Shown: positions 7,563 to 15,570 of the stretch, one piece after another
Numbering within the stretch: the first letter of the stretch is position 1
Layout: every line of letters begins with the position of its first letter
Assembly: GCA_035274845.1 (NCBI GenBank)
Contig: DATENU010000021.1
Span: forward strand, 124,001 to 188,000
Direction: 5' to 3'
Length of the DNA: 64,000 nt
Origin: Chthoniobacterales bacterium
Lineage (GTDB): Bacteria > Verrucomicrobiota > Verrucomicrobiia > Chthoniobacterales > UBA10450
Program-made: the position numbers and the translations under genes
Notes under the pieces: model-generated
Database searches by the model: none
Seen by the model: only the letters and a program-made list of their open reading frames with translations
What the model was told of the DNA's origin: nothing

Positions 7563-9107
7563 ATGCGTAAAGCTTCTGTCTATCTCTTTGTTTGTCTCAC
7601 GCTCGTGGCGCTCGTGCCTCTGGCTCCGTTCCTTTTTGCCGGAACTGAAACGCTGACCGAATTGCGGATGCGCCAGACAGCGATGCCGCGATTCACGCTC
7701 GAACAGGCAGTGCTCACCGCGCTCATGCGCAACGCCGACATCCAGAAGGCGCGCCAGGATATTGAGCGCACTAAGGGTCTTTACATCCAGATGCGTGCGG
7801 AAATTTTGCCGAAGATCGAAGCGCTCTATAACGTTCAGAATACTGATCCTCACCTTGGCTCCATCTCGTCGGGCTCGAGTGGCGGCCTTTCCGGGGTCCC
7901 GACCCAGTACAGCCTTTCGCTTCAGGCGTCCCAGGTCGTGTTCGCCGGCGGGCGAGTCATTTCGAACATTCGCGCGGCAGCGTTCACGCGGGACAGCAGT
8001 TACTTCGGGTTTCGGAACGTCGTGGACACGGTCATTTCCACGGTGAAACAGCAGTTCTACCAGGTCTTGCTCAACCGGGAGCTGATCAACGTCCAGGAGT
8101 CTTCCGTGAACCTGCTCAAGAGCCAGTTGCAGGATCAACAGAATCGATTCGAGGCCGGCACCGTCCCGCGGTTCAACGTCCTCCAGGCCCAGGTCGCCCT
8201 GTCGAACCAATATCCGCTCCTGATTGCCGCTCAGAATAGTTACCGCATTTCGCTGCTCCAATTAGCCAAGACGCTCGGGCTCGATTTCGATCCGATGCGC
8301 GCCGGCCAGCAGCCTTTGGAGGCAGTGGGCACACTGGAGTTCCACCCGCGGCACATTCCGCTGGATATGGCGATCGAGATGGCCAAGGAGCGGCGGCCGT
8401 TCCTGAAGCAACAGAAGGCGGTGGTCCTGAGTAATGCCGCCCAGGTCAACGTGGCGCGCTCTGGTTATTTCCCAACCTTCAGCGTCACCGCCGGCGAAGA
8501 TTTCCGCAGTTCGCCAATCAGCGAAAACATCGACCAGGTCCGCTCGGGGTATGTTTTTGGGGGCACCGGTTCGTGGGCGATCTGGGATTGGGGCGCGACT
8601 TACGGGGCGGTCAAACAAGCCAACGCCGTGCTCGAGCAATCAAAGATCACGCTGGACGACGCCAATCGGCAGGTGGAACTGGAAGTGCAGCAACAGGATT
8701 CGAACCTGAGACAGAGCGCCGAACTGGTGAAAGCGACCGAGGAAAGTGTCGGGCAAGCCCAGGAAGCGCTGCGCCTCGCGAGCGCGCGTTTGAGCGCGGG
8801 CGCCGGAACGCAGTTGGAAGTGCTGAACTCGCGGGTGGAAGTGACCCAGGCGGAGTCGAACCGGATCCAGGCGCTCTTTAATTACAACGTTGCCCTGGCT
8901 GAATTCGATCGTGTGACCGCGACCGAGGTGGTCTATTCCAACGAGCTCGATGACGCGCATACGCGCGACAAGACCAGGACCGACGCCAGACCGACCCCGG
9001 CGCCGAAGCCGACGCCGCTCCAATTGAACCACGCCGGGAATCGCCCGCCGATTCAAACCCGAACGACGACGACGACGCGCACCACGCGCACGACGGGCAG
9101 TAAGTGA
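7563..9107 (+). CDS. TolC-family outer membrane efflux protein
   Basis: Outer membrane channel of type I secretion or multidrug efflux, 514 residues. It has a signal peptide (VYLFVCLTLVALVPLAPFLFA). It then shows the two-fold TolC repeat: FTLEQAVLTALMRNADIQ near residue 42 opens the first half, IPLDMAIEMAKERRPFL the second, and each has long Ala/Gln-rich coiled-coil helices. The C-terminal 60 residues are a Pro/Thr-rich tail ending in a TTTTRTTRTTGSK-like string. No RND or ABC partner is encoded nearby, so the substrate is unknown. It follows a MarR regulator and overlaps the next gene by 4 nt (GTGA), implying co-translation. Confidence 0.92.
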   Translation: MRKASVYLFVCLTLVALVPLAPFLFAGTETLTELRMRQTAMPRFTLEQAVLTALMRNADIQKARQDIERTKGLYIQMRAEILPKIEALYNVQNTDPHLGSISSGSSGGLSGVPTQYSLSLQASQVVFAGGRVISNIRAAAFTRDSSYFGFRNVVDTVISTVKQQFYQVLLNRELINVQESSVNLLKSQLQDQQNRFEAGTVPRFNVLQAQVALSNQYPLLIAAQNSYRISLLQLAKTLGLDFDPMRAGQQPLEAVGTLEFHPRHIPLDMAIEMAKERRPFLKQQKAVVLSNAAQVNVARSGYFPTFSVTAGEDFRSSPISENIDQVRSGYVFGGTGSWAIWDWGATYGAVKQANAVLEQSKITLDDANRQVELEVQQQDSNLRQSAELVKATEESVGQAQEALRLASARLSAGAGTQLEVLNSRVEVTQAESNRIQALFNYNVALAEFDRVTATEVVYSNELDDAHTRDKTRTDARPTPAPKPTPLQLNHAGNRPPIQTRTTTTTRTTRTTGSK

Positions 9108-9769
9108 GCGAAGCGCGGCTGCCGGTCGAACATTTCCCGGCGCTGAGCGCGCTGCCAGGGATAGTTCACGGTTTCACGCTGCGTTCGCCCGGCATCGAAA
9201 TGTCGCACGACAAGCAGGAGGCGCTGGCCCGGCTGGATGGCGTCCATCGAGATATCCGGGAGCAACATGGACTCGGTTCGATGCCGTTCGTTACCGCGCA
9301 GCAGGTGCACGGAAACCGGATCGGCGTTGTCGATGACGCGACTGCTGACAACGCTTGTTTTGAAAGCTGTGATGGCCTCATCGCGCAGCGGCGGGGCATT
9401 TGCCTCGGTATTTATGTTGCCGATTGCTGCGCCGTTTATCTCGTCGATCCGGTCCGCAAGGCGATAGGGTTGGTGCATTCCGGAAAGAAAGGGACCGAGC
9501 TTGGTATTGCGGCCAGCGCCATCAAGGCCATGACGGAGCATTTTGGTTCGCGCGCCTCGGATCTCGTCGTCCAACTCAGTCCGTGCATTCGACCCCCGCA
9601 TTATGAAATCGATTTCGCGGCGGAAATTGTGCGGCAATGCCGCGCTCTCGGGGTGGCGTCCGTGCAGGACTGCGGCGTTTGCACCGCGTGCGACCTGAAT
9701 CGCTATTATTCCTATCGCGCCCAAAAAGGCCGCACCGGGCGGATGCTGGCGTTCCTGGCGCTTCCATAA
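9104..9769 (+). CDS. pgeF: PgeF/YfiH (laccase-domain) family protein
   Basis: Member of the PF02578 family. Known members act as purine nucleoside phosphorylase/adenosine deaminase or in editing peptidoglycan precursors; cytoplasmic. The 221 residues carry the expected metal-site motifs: His in AQQVHGN, Cys in ADCCAVYL, and His in LVHSGKKG where most relatives read HAGWRG. Late motifs are SPCIRPPHYEID and DLNRYYSYR. Start GTG 9104 overlaps the tolC stop (GTGA), so the two are translationally coupled. The change of HAGWRG to HSGKKG in an otherwise conserved loop is unusual. The family is certain; the substrate is not. Confidence 0.9.
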   Translation: MSEARLPVEHFPALSALPGIVHGFTLRSPGIEMSHDKQEALARLDGVHRDIREQHGLGSMPFVTAQQVHGNRIGVVDDATADNACFESCDGLIAQRRGICLGIYVADCCAVYLVDPVRKAIGLVHSGKKGTELGIAASAIKAMTEHFGSRASDLVVQLSPCIRPPHYEIDFAAEIVRQCRALGVASVQDCGVCTACDLNRYYSYRAQKGRTGRMLAFLALP

Positions 9770-9774
9770 CGCTC

Positions 9775-9863
9775 TTCTGTAGCCGTCGCCCTGCGGGCGA
9801 CGCGAGAGAACGCGCCGCGACAAACGGAATCGATGCGTCGCCCACAGGGCGACGGCTACAGAA
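9775..9863. repeat. Palindromic intergenic element C, 18-bp inverted ends
   Basis: A perfect 18-bp terminal inverted repeat (arms 9775-9792 and 9846-9863, ending in TTCTGTAGCC) encloses two further hairpins. These are GTCGCCC/GGGCGAC with a 3-nt loop (9785-9801) and CGTCGCCC/GGGCGACG with a 3-nt loop (9836-9854). It lies 6 nt after the pgeF stop and 6 nt before the lpxA stop, between convergent genes. Confidence 0.85.
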
Positions 9864-9869
9864 AGCCAG

Positions 9870-10655
9870 CTAATCTTCCGTCGCGCCGCGGCCGTAGCCA
9901 ACGATCCCGCGCTTCCCGGCGTTCGCCACGAATTCGAAAAACTCACGGCCAATCGGACCGAACTCCTCCGTCGCGGCTTTTTCCAGCGCCTGCTTCGTAT
10001 TGAGCCCGCTGCGATAGAGCAGCTTGAACGCCCGTTTGACTTCATCGCGCTCCGCCGCGCTCAGGCCGGCCCGGCGCAGACCGACGATGTTCATGCCGTA
10101 AACCTCGTTCTTGGCCGCGGCCATAAACGGCGGCAGATTTTTTGTGAACCGACCTTCCGCCATCACGAGCCGCCCCATCCGGATGCCCTGGTGAAAACGC
10201 GAGCCTCCGCCGATGAACGCCCGGTCGTCGATTCGCACGTGGCCGGCGAGCAGAGCGTCGTTCGCGATCACAACGCCGTTCCCCAGGATGCAGTTGTGGC
10301 CGAGGTGCGTGTTGATCATCAGAAAATTTTCGTCGCCCAGGAGCGTCGCACTTCCTTCCGTGCTGCCACGATGAATAGTGCAATGCTCGCGAATGACATT
10401 CCCGCTTCCAATTTCGACCGTGCTTTTGGTTTGCGGAGAAAACCCCAGCTCCTGCGGCGCGGCGCCGATCACCGCGCCATGGCCGATAAAATTCCCCGGG
10501 CCCATCTTCACCGAGCCTTCAATCACGACGTGCGATTGAATCACGCATTTCTCGCCAATGATGACTTCGCCACCGATCACTGAATAAGGACCAATCTCAA
10601 CGTCGGCGCCGATCTGCGCGCCCTCGTCGACAATCGCGGTCGGATGAATCTTCAT
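9870..10655 (-). CDS. lpxA: Acyl-ACP--UDP-N-acetylglucosamine O-acyltransferase LpxA
   Basis: First enzyme of lipid A synthesis, acylating UDP-GlcNAc from acyl-ACP; cytoplasmic, and evidence for an LPS outer membrane. The 261 residues match the family. The N-terminal two-thirds is a left-handed beta-helix of hexapeptide repeats (IGADVEIGPYSVIGGEVIIG type). LMINTHLGHNC carries His117 and His120, the position of the catalytic His in E. coli. A short C-terminal helical domain follows. Its ATG overlaps the radC stop by 4 nt (ATGA). The usual E. coli neighbours (lpxD, fabZ, lpxB) are absent here. Confidence 0.93.
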   Translation of the reverse strand: MKIHPTAIVDEGAQIGADVEIGPYSVIGGEVIIGEKCVIQSHVVIEGSVKMGPGNFIGHGAVIGAAPQELGFSPQTKSTVEIGSGNVIREHCTIHRGSTEGSATLLGDENFLMINTHLGHNCILGNGVVIANDALLAGHVRIDDRAFIGGGSRFHQGIRMGRLVMAEGRFTKNLPPFMAAAKNEVYGMNIVGLRRAGLSAAERDEVKRAFKLLYRSGLNTKQALEKAATEEFGPIGREFFEFVANAGKRGIVGYGRGATED

Positions 10656-11347
10656 AGCACGCCGGCCTCCTTGAAACTGAAGTAAGACGGCCGTCCCTCG
10701 GCAGGCGCCCCAATGATAATGTGGTCGAGCAATTTGATCTGGAGCAGCTCCGCGGCTTCGACCAAACGTCTCGTCAGGCTGTGGTCCGACTGGCTTGGAG
10801 AAGGATCGCCGGAAGGATGGTTATGGACCACGATGACCGCATAGGCCGAAGAGATCACGGCCGGGCGGAAAACATCCCGCGGGTGCGCGATGCTTTCATT
10901 GACGCTGCCGAGCGAGACCTCCTCCATGCGAAGCAAATGATAGCGCGTATCGAGCAGAATGACTCGGAGAGATTCCTTATGCAAAGCGCGCATCTCGGCG
11001 GCGACGAGATCGTGGACGAGCTCAGGCGAATCGAGTTTCTGGCGGGAAAGCCGCTCGTTAGCGAGGCGCCGGCCAAGATCGAAAGCGGCCACGAGCTGAA
11101 TTGCCTTCGCCTTGCCGATGCCCGGAATGGCTTCGATTTCTGTCACCGAGCAGCGGCTTAAGCCGGAGAGCGAACCGTATCGTTTCAAAAGTTGGCGTGC
11201 CACTTCAACGGCATTTGCGCCCGGCAAACCGGTGCGCAACAAAATTGCGATCAATTCCGGATCGATGAGCGCCGTCGGTCCATGGGCGAGTAATTTTTCG
11301 CGGGGCCGCTCGTCCTGCGGCATTTCGCGAATTTTGATTTGGGCCAT
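10652..11347 (-). CDS. radC: RadC-family JAB/MPN protein
   Basis: 231-residue RadC/YicR protein with a JAB1/MPN+ metalloprotease-like fold. Its true cellular role is unclear despite the DNA-repair name. A UPF0758 N-terminal helix-hairpin-helix (IEAIPGIGKAKAIQL) precedes the catalytic-type motif HNHPSGDPSPSQSD at about residues 175-188. ATG 11347 is chosen because homology begins at MAQIKIREMPQ. The frame is open to 11518, but only through antisense of the polyprenyl synthase C-terminus. It is 43 nt downstream of the polyprenyl synthase and overlaps lpxA by 4 nt, so the three probably form an operon. Confidence 0.93.
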   Translation of the reverse strand: MAQIKIREMPQDERPREKLLAHGPTALIDPELIAILLRTGLPGANAVEVARQLLKRYGSLSGLSRCSVTEIEAIPGIGKAKAIQLVAAFDLGRRLANERLSRQKLDSPELVHDLVAAEMRALHKESLRVILLDTRYHLLRMEEVSLGSVNESIAHPRDVFRPAVISSAYAVIVVHNHPSGDPSPSQSDHSLTRRLVEAAELLQIKLLDHIIIGAPAEGRPSYFSFKEAGVL

Positions 11348-11390
11348 TCGAGTGACGCCTTGGGGGGAGGCGCCGTCCCATCCAGCAATT

Positions 11391-12416
11391 TCAGACACGA
11401 AACTGATCGAGCATTTCCCGGAGTGCGTCACCCAGTTGGAAAAGCGAATCGGTATAGCGATTGGAGGGGAGCGCATGCAATTCAGCCTGGGCTTCCCGCA
11501 AACAATCGTCTCCGGCATCGAGCGAAGATTTCAGGGCGCCATTTGGCGCGTCGATCTTGAGCAATTTGGTAATGGCGCCGGACTTTTCCTCGAGGATGAG
11601 CTCGCAGTACCGTTCGCGCTCGGTCGCCGGCGCCGAATGCAAGAGCATGAGAATCGGCAACGTCATCTTTCCTTTTCGCAAATCAGTTCCAAGCGTCTTG
11701 CCGATGTCGGCTTCATTGCCGGCGACATCCAGGCAATCATCGAAAATCTGATAAGCGCCGCCGATCTTGCGGCCGAAATCTCGGAGGGTCCGGATGGTTT
11801 CGGGATCGGCCCCGTTGAGGACCGCCCCCAGTTCGGCCGCAGCGGCAAAGAGCGAGCCGGTCTTCATTGCGATGATGCGCAGGTAATCGTCGATGCTGAG
11901 ATGCAGATCGAACCGGCGTTGCGTCTGGATAATTTCACCGGAGCAAACGTCCCGGGCCGCGCGGGCAATGACGCGGCTGATTTCGGCATTGTCGAAATTG
12001 GTGGAAAGATTGAGCGCCTGGGCGAAGAGGCAGTCTCCCAAAAGGACGCTCAGGGAATTGCCCCACCGCGCGTTGACCGTGGGTTGGGCCCGGCGCCGTT
12101 CGGCTTCGTCCATGATGTCGTCATGCACGAGAGTCGCGATGTGGATCAGCTCCACGATGACGGCGAGGTCGATATGTCCCGAAGTAATCCCGCCGCTGAC
12201 GCCCCCGCTGAGCAACGCCATCACTGGCCGGAGGCGCTTGCCGCGACTGCCGATGGCGTACGTCACATACCCTTCGACCGCGGGATCGAACTCGGCGGCC
12301 TGCCGGGCCACGCGCGCCTCGACTTCATCCAGTTCGGCCTGGACGCCGAGGACGACCCGCGCCAAAGCGCCGTCGCGCGAGGTAGCATGAGCCTTTGAAT
12401 CAGCGAAAACTTCCAC
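11391..12416 (-). CDS. Polyprenyl (long-chain) diphosphate synthase
   Basis: Trans-prenyltransferase that condenses isopentenyl diphosphate with an allylic diphosphate, probably to make the quinone side chain. It has 341 residues. The two Asp-rich motifs are LVHDDIMDEA and FDDCLDVAG, and GSRGKRLRPV is the upstream substrate loop. The length and the first motif (DDxxD without an insertion) fit the octaprenyl/solanesyl IspB-type rather than short-chain IspA, but chain length cannot be read with certainty. It starts at GTG 12416 and leads the radC-lpxA run. ispE nearby on the other strand belongs to the pathway that supplies its substrates. Confidence 0.92.
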   Translation of the reverse strand: MEVFADSKAHATSRDGALARVVLGVQAELDEVEARVARQAAEFDPAVEGYVTYAIGSRGKRLRPVMALLSGGVSGGITSGHIDLAVIVELIHIATLVHDDIMDEAERRRAQPTVNARWGNSLSVLLGDCLFAQALNLSTNFDNAEISRVIARAARDVCSGEIIQTQRRFDLHLSIDDYLRIIAMKTGSLFAAAAELGAVLNGADPETIRTLRDFGRKIGGAYQIFDDCLDVAGNEADIGKTLGTDLRKGKMTLPILMLLHSAPATERERYCELILEEKSGAITKLLKIDAPNGALKSSLDAGDDCLREAQAELHALPSNRYTDSLFQLGDALREMLDQFRV

Positions 12417-12471
12417 AAACGCAGGATAGAAGGACGGTCTATGGCTGTCAAAACAACAGGAGTAACTGGCA

Positions 12472-12569
12472 TGGAGATCTCTCCACGGCTCGATGGAGAC
12501 GGCCTGCCCTCAGGCCGTGGAGAGAACGCGACGCGCAAACCCACCGGCACGGTGGCGTGCCGTCTCCAT
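12472..12569. repeat. Palindromic intergenic element B, same family as element A
   Basis: Perfect 11-bp inverted ends ATGGAGACGGC (12493-12503) and GCCGTCTCCAT (12559-12569) enclose two hairpins. These are ACGGCCTG/CAGGCCGT (12499-12518) and CGGCACG/CGTGCCG (12545-12562). A separate 14-bp palindrome TGGAGATCTCTCCA (12472-12485) precedes it. The first 24 bases match element A exactly. It lies just beyond the lipoate ligase stop (12580), upstream of the polyprenyl synthase. Confidence 0.85.
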
Positions 12570-12579
12570 GGCGCTCCCG

Positions 12580-13239
12580 TTACCGTCGCGTCAGCCACTC
12601 GTGAGTTGCATATTTCTTTTCCGCAATCTCCGCGGCTCGGTCGTCCAACTTCGGCGGGGGGGTGAACCGCTCGAATCGCGGACAAAGGAGGGCGGCGAAA
12701 TCTTCGCGGAAACGGTCCGGCAAATCGTTTCGTTGGATACTGCCCTGGTGTAGAAGACCGGTGCGCGAGCGGCGATGGGCCGCACCTGCGATTTTGTGTC
12801 CGCCGCTGATCACATCCGCCCGGACCGCATTCGCGAAGCAGGCTTCGGAAATTTTTGGCGCCGCGCTGCCGGCCAGGAGCGCGTCCACGCCATTCGCCTG
12901 GAGCGCCCGGCAAATCGCGTCGTGCACCGCGGCGTAAACCTCGAGTGACGATCGCTGGAAAAATGAATGGTCGCGCGGAACTACGACGGAATAGGTCAGG
13001 TCCGAACCGTGCGGAACGATTCCCCCTCCAGTCCAGCGTCGAACGATATCGCGTCGCTCGGATTCCGGCGCGACTTCAGCGTAGCGTCCGAAATAACCGA
13101 AGGAGATTGAGGGGCGTCGCCACCTATAAAAACGCAGGACAGGCGTAGTGGAATCAGTGAGCAGCGCCTCATCCATCGCCATATTCAGCGCCGCCGGCTT
13201 CGGCTCGACGTCATCGAACACCTGCAATCCGTCGAGCAT
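12580..13239 (-). CDS. Lipoate--protein ligase A family protein
   Basis: BPL/LplA-type enzyme that attaches lipoate (or an octanoyl group) to lipoyl domains; cytoplasmic. The 219 residues show RRWTGGGIVPHGSDLTYSVV, matching the family RRxSGGGxVxHD region, and GGHKIAGAAHRRS, which carries the expected lysine. It is shorter than E. coli LplA and lacks the C-terminal accessory domain, resembling LipM/LipL-like proteins. It therefore could be an octanoyl- or amidotransferase instead. A plausible client is the E2 subunit encoded at 59427-60686. It starts 9 nt after pyrF, with GGGAG before the ATG. Confidence 0.85.
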   Translation of the reverse strand: MLDGLQVFDDVEPKPAALNMAMDEALLTDSTTPVLRFYRWRRPSISFGYFGRYAEVAPESERRDIVRRWTGGGIVPHGSDLTYSVVVPRDHSFFQRSSLEVYAAVHDAICRALQANGVDALLAGSAAPKISEACFANAVRADVISGGHKIAGAAHRRSRTGLLHQGSIQRNDLPDRFREDFAALLCPRFERFTPPPKLDDRAAEIAEKKYATHEWLTRR

Positions 13240-13248
13240 CGCTCCCGC

Positions 13249-13941
13249 TCAGGTAAGTTCCGCGAGGACTTGTTGGACGGCCGCCTTCGGATCCGCAGCC
13301 GCGACGATTGGGCGCCCAATTACCAAATAATCAGCCCCGGCTTCGATCGCGTCGCGCGGCGTCGCAAAACGCTTTTGATCCCCGGGCGACGAACCCGCCG
13401 GCCGAATTCCCGGCGTTACAATCTTGATCTTCTCGCCAAATTCGGCGCGCAGCATTTTGGCTTCATGGGGGCTGGCCACGAGTCCATCGATTCCGTTCGC
13501 GACGCCGAGCCGCGCCAGGCGCAAAACCTGTTCGCCGGTTTTCCCAGAAACCCCGGTCTCGGCGAGAGTTTCTTCCGCCGAACTGGTGAGCACCGTTACC
13601 CCAAGGAGCAGCAGGTCGTTTTTCCGCGCGGCGACGGCCGCCCGAACCATTTCGCTCCCGCCGCTCAAATGAATTGTCAGCATTTTGACGCCGAGCTCGC
13701 CGGCGGACTCAACCGCTTTCGCAACGGTGTTCGGGATGTCGTGCAACTTCAGATCGAGAAAAACCCTTGGGCCGAGATCGGAAATCGAGCGGACCAGCGC
13801 GGGCCCGTTGGCGGTGAAACTTTGCAGTCCGATTTTGAAAAAACCGACGTCCTGGGCGAGAAGCGACGCGAGTTTCAGCGCTTCCCTGGTGGTGGCGACA
13901 TCGAGCGCCACAATAATTTTCTCGGCCAGGCGCGAATTCAT
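13249..13941 (-). CDS. pyrF: Orotidine 5'-phosphate decarboxylase
   Basis: Last step of de novo UMP synthesis, decarboxylating OMP; cytoplasmic TIM barrel of 230 residues. The catalytic motif FLDLKLHDIPNTVAKA is intact. VTPGIRP and GADYLVIGRPI form the phosphate-binding end. ATG 13941 is chosen because the protein begins MNSRLAEKIIVALD. The frame is open to 14667, but that extension is antisense to ispE. It is divergent from ispE across a 39-bp gap and co-transcribed with the lipoate ligase. pyrE is encoded far away at 31667. Confidence 0.95.
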   Translation of the reverse strand: MNSRLAEKIIVALDVATTREALKLASLLAQDVGFFKIGLQSFTANGPALVRSISDLGPRVFLDLKLHDIPNTVAKAVESAGELGVKMLTIHLSGGSEMVRAAVAARKNDLLLLGVTVLTSSAEETLAETGVSGKTGEQVLRLARLGVANGIDGLVASPHEAKMLRAEFGEKIKIVTPGIRPAGSSPGDQKRFATPRDAIEAGADYLVIGRPIVAAADPKAAVQQVLAELT

Positions 13942-13980
13942 TTTATGCTTCCGGAACTTTCGCGGAATTAATCGCACATC

Positions 13981-14811
13981 ATGGAGATTTTGGCACCGGC
14001 GAAGATCAATCTGTCTTTTCGAATCAAAGGACGGCGCGCGGACGGTTTCCACGAAATCGAAACCCTCATGGCGCCCATTTCGCTCGCGGACCGGCTGACG
14101 ATCGAGAGGGCAGGGGACGACGGGCGTATTCGCTTTTCCTGCGACGATCCTTCCCTGCCGGTGGGTGACGACAACCTGGCCGTGCGAGCGGCCAGACTTT
14201 TCCAGGAAACCACCCGGATTTCCGCTGGGCTCAGAATCGTTCTCGAAAAAAAGGTTCCGCACGGAGCCGGCCTGGGCGGTGGCAGCAGCGACGCCGCGTC
14301 GATCTTGCTCGGCCTGAACGAGCTTTTTGCTACCGGTCTCGACGCGACGAAACTGCTCGAGCTCGGGGCGCAGCTGGGTTCCGACGTTCCGTTTTTTATC
14401 GTCCGCTCGCCGGCGATTTGCCGTGGACGGGGTGAGATCGTCGTTCCGACCAACTTGCCCGCGCGTTTTCAACTGCTCCTGGTGAAACCGGCTTTTGGCG
14501 TTCCGACGCCGTGGGCTTACGGGAGATGGAAAGAATCCAGGGAGATTCCCGGCGTTGATTATTCCCCGCAGGAATTTGGCGGCGTCCGGTTCGTCAACGA
14601 TCTCGAGCGGCCGGTGTTCGAGAAATATGTTTTTCTCGCATCCCTCAAGAACTGGCTTCGAGAGCAACCGGGCGTAGGCGCCGCCTTACTTTCGGGTTCT
14701 GGCTCGACGGTGCTCGCGGTCCTGCGCGAGAGCGCCGATGGAGAAAGCCTGGCGGCGCTCATCCGGCAGAAACTCGATTCGTCCCTGTGGACGCAGCTTT
14801 GCGCTACCTGA
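13981..14811 (+). CDS. ispE: 4-diphosphocytidyl-2-C-methyl-D-erythritol kinase
   Basis: Phosphorylates CDP-methylerythritol in the non-mevalonate isoprenoid pathway; cytoplasmic GHMP kinase of 276 residues. APAKINLSFRI is the N-terminal substrate motif, PHGAGLGGGSSDAA the ATP loop, and LLSGSGSTVLAV the C-terminal GHMP motif. It starts at ATG 13981, 39 bp from the divergent pyrF. It is convergent with sdhB, and the two stop codons are only 3 bp apart. That leaves no room for a normal terminator and makes antisense overlap of the transcripts likely. Confidence 0.95.
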   Translation: MEILAPAKINLSFRIKGRRADGFHEIETLMAPISLADRLTIERAGDDGRIRFSCDDPSLPVGDDNLAVRAARLFQETTRISAGLRIVLEKKVPHGAGLGGGSSDAASILLGLNELFATGLDATKLLELGAQLGSDVPFFIVRSPAICRGRGEIVVPTNLPARFQLLLVKPAFGVPTPWAYGRWKESREIPGVDYSPQEFGGVRFVNDLERPVFEKYVFLASLKNWLREQPGVGAALLSGSGSTVLAVLRESADGESLAALIRQKLDSSLWTQLCAT

Positions 14812-14814
14812 TTC

Positions 14815-15570
14815 TCATTCGCCGGCGTTGCGGCGCAGACTGGCAGTGGCGTACTCGCGATTGAGTTTGGCGATGAAACTGGCGCTGATCGAAGCGGGGC
14901 AGACGGCTTCGCACTCATAGGTGTTGGTGCAGTTTCCAAAACCTTCCGCATCCATCGCGGTCACCATTTTCAAAACGCGCGCCGTGCGTTCCGGTTGCCC
15001 CTGCGGAAGAAACGCAAGGTGCGAGACTTTCGCAGCAGTGAAGAGCATGGCGGACGCGTTGGGACACGCAGCCGCGCACGCTCCGCAGCCGATGCAGGCC
15101 GCCGCTTCCATGGCGCGATCGGCGTCGTGTTTCGGAACAAGAGTCGCGTTCGCTTCCGGAGCCGACCCGGCGCGAGCCGCGATAAATCCGCCCGCCTGCA
15201 CGATGCGATCCAGCGCGCTTCGGTCGACCACCAGGTCTTTGATGAGCGGGAAGGGTTTGGCCCGGAACGGCTCGACCACAATCGTGGCGCCATCTTTGAA
15301 CCGCCGCATGTAAACCTCGCAGGCCGCACCCGGGTGATCGGGTCCATGGGCTTCGCCGTTAATCGTGAGCGAGCACGTGCCGCAGATCCCCTCACGGCAA
15401 TCGGAATCAAACGCGATCGGCTCTTCGCCCTTCGCGATCAACCCTTCATTGACCACGTCGAGCATCTCGAGGAACGACGTGTTCGGCGACACGTTCGTCG
15501 CCTGGTATTCGACAAGTTTGCCTTTTGTCTTCGGATCCCGTTGCCGCCAGACCTTGAGGCGAAAGTTCAT
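14815..15570 (-). CDS. sdhB: Succinate dehydrogenase/fumarate reductase iron-sulfur subunit
   Basis: Electron-transfer subunit of complex II, 251 residues, on the cytoplasmic face of the inner membrane. The [2Fe-2S] ligands are in [11 protein letters not shown] with a later Cys in [18 protein letters not shown] and [15 protein letters not shown] supply the [4Fe-4S] and [3Fe-4S] clusters. ATG 15570 overlaps the sdhA stop (ATGA). The frame is open to 15750, but homology begins at MNFRLKVWR. It is the last gene of the operon and convergent with ispE. Confidence 0.96.
   Translation of the reverse strand: MNFRLKVWRQRDPKTKGKLVEYQATNVSPNTSFLEMLDVVNEGLIAKGEEPIAFDSDCREGICGTCSLTINGEAHGPDHPGAACEVYMRRFKDGATIVVEPFRAKPFPLIKDLVVDRSALDRIVQAGGFIAARAGSAPEANATLVPKHDADRAMEAAACIGCGACAAACPNASAMLFTAAKVSHLAFLPQGQPERTARVLKMVTAMDAEGFGNCTNTYECEAVCPASISASFIAKLNREYATASLRRNAGE

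Noticed and set aside
13942-14667. Long N-terminal extension of pyrF
   Set aside because: It is antisense to ispE, which has clear GHMP kinase motifs; pyrF homology starts at 13941.
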